Position numbers and translations under genes: made by a program
The notes under the pieces: model-generated
Told to the model about the DNA's origin: nothing
The model's input: only the letters and a program-made list of their open reading frames with translations
Databases searched by the model: none
Part shown: piece by piece, positions 23,001 to 35,000 of the stretch
Position numbering within the stretch: the first letter of the stretch is position 1
How the letters are laid out: each line of letters starts with the position of its first letter
Assembly: GCA_037157565.1 (NCBI GenBank)
Contig: JAZHRO010000039.1
Span: forward strand, 45,136,001-45,200,000
Reading direction: 5' to 3'
Length of the DNA stretch: 64,000 nt
DNA from: Thalassia testudinum
Taxonomy: Eukaryota > Streptophyta > Magnoliopsida > Alismatales > Hydrocharitaceae

Positions 23001-26000
23001 CTCTCTTTCTCCCTCGTGAGCGGTAGCAGCTCTTGGCGGAGCTCCGGTGGCGTGCTGCAGCACGCGTGGCGGTGCAAGTGAGCCTGTAGCACCCTCAGGC
23101 AGCGCTTGCAGCGGCACGACAACGTGCTTGGGGGCTTTCTTGGCCTCCAACGGCGGCGCAACAGTCCCCATGTTGATTGTGGTGGCTCTGCGATGCTGTT
23201 CGCAGCCCTCCTAGGTCTCGGCGGCGGCACAACAGCACCAAGAGCCGCTCACGGCGGTGCTGCGACTTCCTTGAGGCTGATTTGATCTCCGGCGGCGGCG
23301 CAGTAGTGGCTTGTTGAGCCTGCGGTGGTGCTATGGTGGTCGGTGGTAGTGCAGCAGCAGTGAGGGCTGCTTGTTGGGCCGACGATGGTGAACTGCAGGA
23401 GTTGCTGACCTCCAGCAGTGGCGCTACAGTGCTCCGCGGTGGTGGTTGGTGGCGCAGATCGACAGGGAGGTGGTTTTCCGTGATCCGATCTCTGTGCAGT
23501 GATTGAAAAGGGGTTTTTGTCCTGATTTAGGAGCGTAAGTCTGTGATGTAGGTTTAAATTTGTCTGATCTCATATTTGTGGATGATTTCGTGGTGATAGA
23601 GGCTTGATTGAGGCTTCTGGATTGTGAAGATGGCTTCAGATGATCAGTTCGATGTGTCCTCGGGCTCTGTTTCTGACACTGGGGTACTCAAGAACCCTTT
23701 CTTTAGTCCTGTTGTCAAGTTGGATGTGACCAACTATCTACGGTGGTCCCAGACTTTTCTTATGATCGTCAGGGGTCATAAAAGGAGCCATATACTTACG
23801 GATCCGGAGCCTGAGAATAAGACATGTACAAATGCTAATTGGGACAACGATAATGTCATGATTTGTGCATGGCTGATGCAGACAGTAAATCCCCACATAG
23901 GGGATGAGATCATATACTACACTACTGCAAAAGAGATGCGGGAGTCTTTGCGTGATACCTATTTACATGCCAAGAACTCCGCGTGAGTTTTTCAGGTCTT
24001 CTATGATCTTTTCTATATGCATCACAAGGGACTCACGCTGTCACAGTATTACTCCCTCATGAAGAGAATGTTGGAAATGCACTATTCCTACCTGTCAGGG
24101 TGTGCCTGTGAGTCATGGAGGAGTTTTAGGAGACAATTGGCTGTCTCTCTTTTCTTGGCTGGCCTTGGACCTGAGTATGCGGCAGCTAGAGATCAGATCC
24201 TTACTGCTCCTGAACTTCCTACTTTGAAGGAAGCATATAGTAGCCTCAGCAGAGTTACAATACGCACTCCTACTCCTGACATTGTTGCTCAGTCGTCTGC
24301 ACTGGCTCTGATCCTTGGATGTGGTAGGGGTACTACTTACCCTACACGTGGACGTGGATGTCTATTATGTGTCTAATTTTCCTTTGAGTTTATTGTCTGT
24401 TAGCAGCATTACTAGAGATCTGAATTGCCGAGCTATTTTTGATGCATCTTGTGTCCTACAGGACAAATTCACTGGGAAGACGATTGGTGGAGGGCATGAG
24501 GAACATGGGGTGCATCTTCTCCCCAGTTGCTAGAGTACCCATAGTTCGAGTGTTGATTGCGGTGGCAGTTTAGTTAGATTGGCTCTTGTACCAGTTAGAT
24601 GTGAAGAATGCTTTCCTTTATGGTGATCTCCAAGAGAAAGTATATATGCAGCAGCCACCTAGCTTTGAAAGTTTGGGAGAGTGTGTATGCCATTATGGAA
24701 GGCTATATATGGCCTTAAATAGAGTCCTAGAGCCTAGTTTTAGAGATTATCACAGGTTGTAGAGGCAGTTGAATTCAGGAGATCAACAACTGATTTTTCA
24801 CTTTTTGTCAGAAGGACTAAATGAGGTACTGTGGAACTTCTTATTTATGTATATGATTTGATCATCGCAGGGGACGAGGTGCAGGGTATTGCTAAGGTTA
24901 AGCGCATCCTAGCAGAGCAGTTTGTCATGAAGGACCTAGGGGCTTTATGATATTCTTTGGTATTAAGGTTGCTCGCATCAAGGATGGTGTGGTCTTGTCC
25001 CAGTGGAAGTATGTTTTAGATATCTTGCAAGTGGTTGGTATGCTTGGGGCCAAGGAGGCCAATATTCTTATGGACCCCAAGATACTACTTTATGATGAGG
25101 ATGCATAGGTGGTGGACAACAGATGGTACAGATAGCTTGTGGGCAGGCTGCTATATCTTACTAGTACGAGGTCGGACATGTCATTTGCAGTTGGAAGACT
25201 GAGTCAATTCATGGCCAAGCCAACACATCAACATTAGGATGTGACATTGATGGTGGTTAGATATGTCAAGAAGGCTCCTGGGAAGGGTCTGTTCTTCTCA
25301 AAGGGGTCGTCTATGACGTTGGTTGGCTACTTAGATGCAGACTATGCTGGATGCCATGTGGATCGCAAATCCACTATTGGATTCTGCACCTTCTTAGGAG
25401 GAAATTTGGTCACATGGAGGGGCAAGAAACATGGTATAGTTGCGAGATCCAGTACCGAGTCTGAGTACAGAGCTATGGCTTAGACAACTGCTGAGTTGAT
25501 GTGGATAAGATCCTTGCTTATTGACCTACAGGTGTAGTTTTCTAGCTCCATGGAGATGTGATGTGATAATAGAGCAGCTACCTTTATTGCCAACAATCCA
25601 GCATTTCACGAGAAGATGAAGTATATTGAGGTTGACTGTCGCTATACCAGGGACATTATTTAGAAGGGGTTGCTATATACCACCTCTGATACATCTAAAG
25701 AGTAGACTGTTGATATTTTTACAAAGCCTTTGGTTAGATCTTTATTTTATTCTTGTATATCCAAGCTGAGCATGATTGATATCTATGCTCCAGCTTGAGG
25801 GGGAGTGTTAGCTTATGTAATGTGGTCATTTATTTCTTATTGTAAGGGCTTGATGTGTTTTGCCCCTCAGGGACATTCCTGTACTTTTGACCCTACGGTC
25901 TCTCTCTATATAAGAGAACCTTAGGGTTTCTAATGAAACTAAGTCATTTCAACCAATATTCTTGATAATTTGGTGTAGTTAACCTTTATATGTGGAAGGT

Positions 26001-29000
26001 GCCTCACAGATGTTCTTTTAGCCTCGGAGGTGGTTTTCTTCTGGTGGAGAATGGTGAGTAAGCTTTTTCGGAAAGGTGTACTTTGCAAAAGAATATGATT
26101 TGATGGATTAGAGTTTCCTATGGGCTTGTTAAGGTATTTGGATCAATGGGTGAAAAAGTGTATAATCACTACATCTATTTTGGTTTTACTAGACAAAAAT
26201 CTTGTTGGAGGTTAAGTGCAGCCTAGGAGAGGTGTTTGTCAGGGATGTTCTCTACACCCTCTGCTCGTTGTTATTGTACTAGATGCCTTAGCTCAGTTCT
26301 TATGCATTGTGGAAAGCAGGTCTGTTCTCGGGTTTCACGGTTGGCCAGGAGCCCTACTTGATATTTCCGTTGTTACAGTATGTTGATGATACTCTTATGT
26401 TTATAGGGGGCTCTATTTCCAAGGCTGAGAATCTGACTGCACTGCACGTTGTTGTTGAGGCATTAGGATCATATATTAATTACCATAAGACTACTTTCAG
26501 AAACAATTACCATATGTCTACCTGTATTCCTTTTGGCATGGAGGATGAGGAGGTGCTTGTAGCTGCTTCTTTGCTTTGTACTCCAAGAGAAGCACTGCTT
26601 ATCACTTAACTAGACATGCAGCTCATGGCCTAGGGCCTATGTTATGGAGACTTTAGGACATTTTTTGGAAAAAGATGGAGAAGAGGCTTGTTGGTTGGAA
26701 GACCATACCACAATGTAGAAAGGGGAGAGTGGTGCTTCTCAATGCTGGTTTGGTAGCATTACTGGCTTTTCATATGTTCACTTTTTGGTTGCAGCAGGAA
26801 GTTGTCTCAAGAACAAAAGGACTTTGTAGAAGGTTCTTGTGGAAGGGTGCGATTAAGCAGGACAAAGGAGGTTACTTGGAAAGGATGTTTGTCTATTGGT
26901 AAAAGAATGTGACTGGATATACATAAATTGCGAGGCATGAATGAGGCCCTCTTGGCTAAATGGTGTAAGTTGATGGGCATTGATGATAGACTTTTGATAC
27001 AGATATTTGAGGATATTTATAATTGGGTATTCCATGGGGCAGACCATTGTGTATCAGATAGTTGGAGTTTGGCATTTTTGAAAGGGCCTCCCAAGGGTCT
27101 TTCCTAATGTGGAGGGGTGGAGTACTTTGTTTCCATTATTGGATGGGAGTTGGATTCAAATTCTTGCCAGATTCGTGGTGCAGCCATTTTTTCTTGCAGG
27201 ATGCATTCCCCCCATTTTCCTTGGCACAACACCGATTTACAAGATTGGTCATGTGCGAGTGGGGGTGAGGGATGCTGGGTGCCAACTTTTGTGTTTGCAT
27301 TTAATTATGCCAGTTTCGATGACTTTCTTTGATTGCTTGGTTGTATTGACAACATAACATTGAGGCCAAATGTGGAGGACGGTTGGAAGTGGGATGAGGG
27401 TGATTTCAAAATAAGGAAGGCCTTCGAAGTGTTAAGGTCTCCTCTACAAAACCATGAGGAAGATTTTCTCAGGAATTGTAGAAAACTATGGACAATGAGG
27501 GCATCATTGAAGATTCTCCTTTTTGCTTGGGAGTTTAAATGGCAAAAGCTTGTTACTAAAGTGCGATACATGATGGGATGTAGAGGTAGGTGTTGCTTAC
27601 TATGTGGTGATGGAGTTAAGGATCGTGACCATCTTTTCTTCAGCTGCCATGTGGCTCACATGGTTTGGGTCCAAATGGGTTTGGACTGGATTGGCAACTC
27701 CTATTTTATTGTCTTTCAAATTTGTTATAGAAGGGGTCATTTGGCAAGTGACTTGTTGCAGTACAAAGTAGGTGGTTCCCTTAGCAGTTCAATGGGCCAT
27801 TTTGTCAGAGAGTAATCAGGTTATTTTTCAATAATTCTTGGGTTTATGTTGAGAACACTATATTTGATTTAAAAATTAGGTGGAGTGTCGACATACAATT
27901 ATGTAAAGGTTGATGTAACCTTATTGGTTTCTCAACGAAACTGGAAGGCTACTATCCTTGAGCAGCCTTCCTTTTACCTTCCATAAAAAAATACCTTGTA
28001 TTTTGGCTCGTTTAATGATTGAAATTATTTATCCTATATTTTAGTTATTTAGAAATATAAGATTGCATTCTCACTTGCATACTTACCTGCATGCCGAATA
28101 GTTGCTATGCAACATATCTAACTAAAAATTGCATACCAACTATTTAAACTTTTGAATTTGTTTCTTAGAAAATGCTTATGTTGTGGGAAAATTTTCTCAT
28201 AATAAGCTTAATGAATTGTATATAGTTAGCTCTTACGGGTCTCAATTTTTTTTGAAAAGTTAAAAGGTGGTTATCTGGATGATAACCACCCAGCTAGTGG
28301 TCTCAAAATTAACCTGACTTGATTGGAGTCCTCAAATGGGCTTTCGGATGACGACTATGAGTACTAGTCTCAATCATTCAATGGGAGAGTACTTAGCCTC
28401 TGCACCTTAATAGGTTTTACTAGTAAAGTAAACTACATGCTGGATGCCTATGTCCTTGCATACCAAGGCAACACTGATTGCTGAACTTGAGGTGGTGAGG
28501 TGATATAAGGTGGCTTGCCCAACTGTGGGGCTGAGAGGACAAGAGGGCTTTGGAGGTACTCTTTAATTTGGTCCAATGCTTCCTGAAAGTGTGGTGTCCA
28601 ATGTTTAAAGTTGTACCCCTTGCCCATCTTAATACATTCAAAGAATGACAAACATTTGTTAGACAAATGAGATAAGAATAGACTTAAAGTAGCTATTCGT
28701 CCAAGGATTGAACCACCCTTAGATTATTAGACAAGCTTAATTCCATGATTGCTATAATTTTATCGGAGCTTACATCAATACCTTGATTGGACATAAGGAA
28801 CTCTAGAAATTTCCTTGAAGAGACATCAAAGGCACACTTCTTAGGGTTTAGTTTTAAGCGGCTCACTTGTCAAATGGCAAAAACTTGAGTTAAATTTTGG
28901 AGAGGCTCTTAGAAGCTTTCCTTTAACTAGCATATCATCGATGTAGACCTTAAAAGCTTTTCCAACTAGTTTAGTAAATATCAAATTTACAAGATGATAA

Positions 29001-32000
29001 TATGTGGTATTACACGATAGTGAAATAGACCCTTATTAGGACCGAAAGGAATTAGTTTTATTAGAGAGATCCTGTGCCTCTTTATATAGAGAAAGGCACT
29101 ATAGGGGAGATTACAAGAGTACCCCTTCACCTTACACCAAAATAAAAAGAAATCCATTACATATAACTTAACACTCCCTCTCAAGTTGAAGCATAGACAT
29201 CAAACATGCTCAGCTTGGTACAAATATAATGTCATCTCTTCTTGGGAAGTGCTTTAGTGAAAACATCTGCTAGTTGGTTTTTAGTATTGATGTAATGTGT
29301 AGAAATCTTCTTGGCTAGAATGACCTCTCTGATGAAGTGATAGTCCACTTCAATATGGTTGGTTCTTTTGTGAAAACAAGGTTTTTTGTAATAAATGTGA
29401 CAACTTTGTTGTCACAGTGCATCGGAATAGAATCAAGTATCTTCACTTTAAAGACTTCCAGAATGGAATGAACCCAGAGTAACAAATGGGTGGTCTGAGA
29501 AATGGCCATGTATTCTGATTTAGCACTCGATCTTTATACCACTGCTTGTTTCTTGCTTTTCTATGTGACCAGATTACCTCCAACAAATGTGTAGTATCTT
29601 GTAGTGGACTTCCTATCCTCATGAGCACCTGCATAGTTTGCACCTAAGTACCCACACACATCCAAGTGCACATTGTCATTGAAAAGAAGTCCCTTTCCAG
29701 GTCCATTTTTCAGGTACCTGAGAATTTGGCAAACACCATTCCAGTGGATTTCCCTTAGTGACTACATAAACTGGCTTAATCTTCCAACTGTAAAGGCAAT
29801 ATCAGGATGAGTAACAGTCAGATACAATAATTTACCAATCACTGCACAATATCTGGTGACATAGGCTGGATCGCTTCTTGTGTTTCGTAGAGTTGGCGGA
29901 GGTCTTACCTTTAGCAGGGGTCCGAGCATTGGAGAGGCTGTTTTCAGATCATATGCCGCTGTTGTGGAGGTCTGGTGAAGGCTCTCTTTTTGGTATGTAT
30001 TTCAAATTTGATAGGACATGGCTGTTGGAGGAGGGCTTTAGAGACATGGTTGGAAATAAGTGGAGCTCTCTGCATTCGGATGGTTTGGCGGTAGCCAGAT
30101 TAGAATCAAAGCTTTGGGATTTGAGTGTTTCTAAAGGAGTACACGAAGCAGTTGAAAGAGGAGCGGAATAGAAAGGAAGAAGCGCTTGGGGAGATCTAGA
30201 GGTTGGATAGAGTCAAGGACCAGGGCCTCTTGACGGCAATGGAGAGGGCGGTCAGGGTAGATCACATGAAGATGTTTCAGGTTGAGGATCGAAAGGTAGA
30301 GGTTGAGTAAAGAACGAGATCTAGACAAAAGTAGATCATTGAGGGAGACTTAAATACAAAGTTCTTTCATATGATGACTTCCGTTAGACGTAGGAGAAAT
30401 TGGATTGATAAACTCCTAGTGGGTGAGGTGGAGTTTTCAGGTAGGGAGGCTATAGGTAGAGTGGTGACAAATTTCTTTAGGGGGTTCACGGGGAAGAGGA
30501 GGGATGGAAGGTGGCGTTGGTAGGGTTTGGGTTTTTCGAGGGTGGAGGTGAAAGAGGCTGTGGAGTTGGTGGCGCCGTTTACGGAAGACAATGCTCAAGA
30601 AGCAATGTGGGGTTTGAATGCTGATGGGTGCCCCGATCTTGATGGGTTCCCGGTGCTTTTCTTTAAAGAGTTTTGGTTCCTAGTGAAGGATGAAGTCATG
30701 CAGGTTCTTGTGGAGTTCAGGGAGAGGAATAGTGGGTTTAATAGGCTTAACAAGTTTTATATGTTTTTGTTGCCTTAGAAGGAGGGGGTGGAGTCAATTG
30801 ATGACTATAGACCCATTGCGTTGTCAAATGTGGTATACTTGATTGTGGCCAAAGTCCTTGCGAACAGGCTAAGGAAGGTGATTGGTGGGGTAGTTGCGGA
30901 GGTTCAGTCGGCTTTTGTGCTAGGGAAGTGTAATCTAGACAGGTATGTTGCTGCCTTAGAGATTCTTGCTCACTGGAAGAGGGAGAAGAAGGCTTTTCTT
31001 TGGAAGGTGGACTTTAGGAAAGCTTATGACTCAGTCCAGTAGTTTTTTTTATGGGCAGCCATGATCAAGAGGGGGTTCACACCAAATTGGATAAGATGGA
31101 TGGAGCAATGCGTGACGACAGTTTCCTTCTCGGTTCTCATCAACGGAAACCCAGCAGGAGGTTGGATATAGCCTAGGAGGGGTGTTAGGCAAGGGTGTCC
31201 TCTGGCTCTTATGCTCTTTGTGTTGGCAGCTGATGCTCTGGTGAGGGCATCTGGTAGGGCATGTGAAGTAGGTTTGCTTAGAGGTTTCTCGATGGTGGAG
31301 GGAGCATATGTGTCTGTGTTGCGGTATGCGGATGATACCCTTCTCTTCGTTCAGGGGTCAGAGGCGAAAGCGAGGCGAATCCGTATTCTTTTGGAGTTGT
31401 TTGGTGAGGTGTCTGCTTTGCAGATCAATTATTTGAAGTCTGCTTTTATCCCCTTTGGTATGTTTGATGATGAGGTTGGGGCATGTTCTTCGATCCTGGG
31501 TAGGGCGAGGGGGGCCTTGCCTATCCAGTTCCTGGGTTTGCCCTTGACAGATAGGAAGCTTGCTATATGGGATTGGTCTACGCTGATGGAGAGAATTGAG
31601 GGTCGTTTGGCTGGATGGGCCAAGTTGCTATCTAGAGGGGGGAGGTTTGTGTTGCTCAAAGCAGTGTTATTTGCTATGCCCTCCTATTTTGCGTTTGTGG
31701 TGAAACTGTCGCGACAGATTAAGAACAAGATTATGAGCCTCATGAGGAATTTCTTCTGGACCAACCATGGGGCAAACGAGAGAGGGGCCAGGATGGTGGT
31801 CTGGGAGGAGCTCTGCAAGCCTATTAAGGAGGGGGGTCTGGGAGTTAGGGAGGTGGGAAGGATGAATGACAGTTTGTTGGTAAAGTGGATTGTGAGGTTG
31901 CTTGGAGGGGAGGATTGTTTGGTGGGGAGGATCTTGCACTCTTCCTATAGGGTACGGTTTGGTTGGGATTTCTTCATGTTGCCCCCACGAGGTGCTTCTC

Positions 32001-35000
32001 ATTTCCTTAGAGGGCTATTTCTAGTGGTGTTGAAGGTGCGCTGTTTTTTACCCAGTCCTTGGGTTCGGTGATATTTTCAGATTTTGGACTAAGGATTGGA
32101 CGGGGCATGGCGCTCCATCGAATCGGTTCCCGAAGCTTGCAGCTTTGGCGGTTGACAGAGGGCTGCGGTGGCGGAGGTTTGGGACGGATGCCGGTGCCCC
32201 GTGATCTCGAGGAATCTTTCAAATTAGAGGATTGAGGAGGTGCAGTGCCTACTGCAAGAGTTGGAGGGTTTCAACCAGAGGATGGAGTTGATATATTTGG
32301 CTAGGAGGAGGTAGATTTTGCGATCCATGATGCCTATCGGAGGCTAGGAGTTCCCGGTACGATGGGGAATCTTGATTTCCTGAGAGATTGTAACCAGATG
32401 TGGGAGGCCTACTGTCCTATGAAGGTGAAGATTTTTTGTTGGCTTCTCAGGCAAGGTAGGTTGATGACCAAAGTATGGAGGGCGAGATGGGCCTAGGACG
32501 TTGACAATGCACGCCCGCTCTGTGGCTAGGCAGATGAAGATGTCGACCACCTCTTTTTCTTGTGGCAGCTCAGGTCTAGGGTCGGATTGACGATAGATGG
32601 TGGGCTCATGATTCTTTCGACATATTTTGGAGATCTTATAGATACGGAAACATGAATGGTGGGCACAATGTATTCCGAACGGAGAGTGCTAGGCCACTGG
32701 CAATTTTGTGGTCTATTTGGTCGGGTAGGAATGCAGTTGTATTTAGGGGGCAACGTCCGTATGTGGAGAACTGTGTTGCTTCCCTGCTTTTCTTTTTGTT
32801 TGGGTGGAGTTCTTGCTTGTAATATGACGCTTGCGCTTCTTTATTAATTAATACATTTTCTGGGTGATTATAATATGGATAACCACCCTTCACTTTTCAA
32901 AAAAAAAAAAAAGAGATCTCGCCTGTAAGGAGCTCATTGAATCATTCGTAAATCATCTTGACTAAGTACAATGGGAACACTCGACAAAGGACTCCATCTA
33001 GGTAACCATGGACTAGTATCATTTGCCAGTAATTTTGGATAAAGTTATTAGGGTTTGCGGTGTTGTCATACTATGGGAGAGTTGGGTGTTTAAACTTCTC
33101 TTGGAGGGGGGCGTTTAGTGCCTCCTCTGTGAACGGGTAGGTGGTGATATAAGTCCAAAGGTAGATCCCCCTCATTGCCCACGTTACTTAGAGGACAATC
33201 TTGGGTAGGGAATTGCTTCCACTAAACTAGAGTGCTCAAGAGTTGGATTGGCCGTTCAAGTCCCATGGGCTAGGCGAGGGCTGTAGGGGTCATGGCGCTT
33301 CATCTCCCTTATGCCTGATCTCCCACTTGAGCTACTTGATCTGCTAATGGAGGTTGGCATTCTCTTCTTCAACGACCTGGTGTTACCATGCCTGCTTGTC
33401 CAACTACTCATAAGGAGGAGGCATGTTCTGCTGAAGGGTCTCTTCTTTACGCTTTTGTATTTTATAGAGGTAACCCATTATCTCCTACTTCACCCAGAGG
33501 TTCGAGAGGTGCTCGAGATACACTTGTTCCTCCTTCTAGGCCTGACAAAGGAAGGAGAGGGGAGGTTCCTCCTCGATCTGGACAATCTCCTTTTTGAGAT
33601 TATTACCCTCTTCCACCTGAGTTGGTAGTGAGATTGGGCAACACTCGACTTCTTGTTAGCTGCCTTATTGTGGTTAAGCTTGGAGTCGTTCCTAGTTGTA
33701 GGAACCATTGATCTTTAGTAGTCTCAAACTATAGATAGGAATAAAAGTGATGTTGTGTTTCTACAGTCGACACCAATTGATTGGAGTCCTCGAATAGATC
33801 ATATTGGGTTCGTGGTAGGGCAAGGATCCAATCAAAGAAAGTACTCAAATGCACAATGAGACACAAGATTTGGTAACCTAGTGTCACCTTCGATAGGTGT
33901 ACGTTTGAGAAGGGGATTAACCCTCAAAATTTTCACTAAATGTTATTGAGACGGACAATGGAGAGAGTACATAATTCTCAATGCTCACACATGTGTCCCC
34001 TCCATTGCACCCATACACACTTTTTTATATTGTCATTTTTCCGTTAATTACACTCATCAAAACATGATCCCGTAATTGTCGGGGATGACTTTTTGTAATG
34101 GTCGTGTGTCACTTAGCGCACGATATGCACGTCTCGCTGATTTTGCCATGACCGGGTTTGGATGTGCTGATGACATTTAACGGACGTTTGACCTTTTCCC
34201 TTACGTAAGTGCTATGCCTCATTTGTCTAGTCGATTGGCAAAATTTATCTGCTAGAATCCTCTGTTGCGACTCCAACCCAACTTATCACCTGACCCAATG
34301 CTAGCTGCGCATGTGAAATGCCCAATTGTATGCAGGGAATTGTTACCCATCTAAGTGAGTTTGGCGGTTCTCCCACCTAACTGATTTTGGTGGTTCATCG
34401 GCATGCTGTATAAGGCAGTAAATCCACCTATTCTCATTGGATAGGCGGTTTATTGAAGGCTCTTTTTGGGTTTTAGGCTTCTGTAAGTGGGCTTGATGAG
34501 CTAATGTAGGCCTCTTTTGGTTGGACTCACAAGTAGATTTTTTTCTCCCTCATCAAGATCCAAGCCAACCCATTTGGCTAATGGGTTGGTTTATGGATGA
34601 GCAATGTGGAGCCATTTGGCTAATGGGTTTAAGTTTCAGGTATAGAATATGGACCCATGGATTCGTGGACTTGTCGACTCATTGACCTTTCTGGACCTGT
34701 TTGATTCACAATTCGAGTCTCTAGGGAGGAATGTGGACCTGTTCATTAATGGATTGAGTCCAATCTGACCTATTGGACAGCTATGTAACTCTCAGTATAT
34801 TTGGTGTGGATCAGTGTTACCATTTCTTCTATTAGATATGTGTGGCATTTTCCCCTTGTTAGTACAATATGTTGGCCTTTCACATTCGAAATGTACTAAT
34901 CATGGGTCAATATAATTCATAATTTTAATCTATGCTTAAGTTGACTGATGTATTTATATGCTACTTGGCTTCTGTTTTTTTTTCATGATGTGATTAATTT

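Larger units (their letters stand above)
22756..25958 (+). mobile_element. Internally deleted Ty1/copia element E3, nested in LINE A
   Basis: The element is only 3.2 kb. LTRs at 22756-22915 and 25806-25958, a perfect initiator Met-tRNA primer site and a polypurine tract before 25806 are present. Perfect TTCTT target duplications (22751-22755, 25959-25963) sit inside the LINE A reverse transcriptase, which continues on both sides. The zinc knuckle, protease active site and integrase are deleted (see the polyprotein entry). Confidence 0.93.
18476..27991 (+). mobile_element. L1-type LINE A, near full length, interrupted three times
   Basis: A plant L1-like retrotransposon runs with the gene. 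It shows an ORF1 zinc-knuckle region (18600-18720), an ORF1 region resembling the plant DUF4283 domain (about 19700-20200), an endonuclease C-terminal part (about 21560-21765), reverse transcriptase split by copia E3 (22440-22755 and 25964-26600), and a C-terminal zinc-binding RT-associated domain (about 27500-27690). The 3' end is an 8-bp stem-loop followed by TTTTACCTTCCAT and seven A. It is interrupted by repeat X (18873-19646), SINE copy 2 and E3. Frameshifts are frequent. The 5' boundary is approximate, and a possible target duplication around 18463/27993 is weak. Confidence 0.85.
28300..34400 (-). mobile_element. Antisense Ty3/gypsy relic, broken by E10 and LINE B
   Basis: Read right to left on the minus strand: part of an LTR with a TATA box (near 34020-34030) ending CCAATCA at 33778; a degenerate primer-binding site (33761-33775) resembling the TGGCGCCGTCTGTGG type; gag (33720-32914); then, beyond E10 and LINE B, reverse transcriptase and RNase H (29033-28310). 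The right LTR end and the 3' LTR were not identified. Confidence 0.75.

Noticed and set aside
28316..28345. Apparent second gypsy LTR end (TTGATTGGAGTCCTC, also near 33778)
   Set aside because: On the minus strand the region reads as gypsy RNase H, and similarity to 33778 ends after about 18 bp, so it is not an LTR.
33311..33628. Leucine-rich 105-codon open frame on the plus strand
   Set aside because: It is the complement of the gypsy gag/leader region on the minus strand, with no independent signature.
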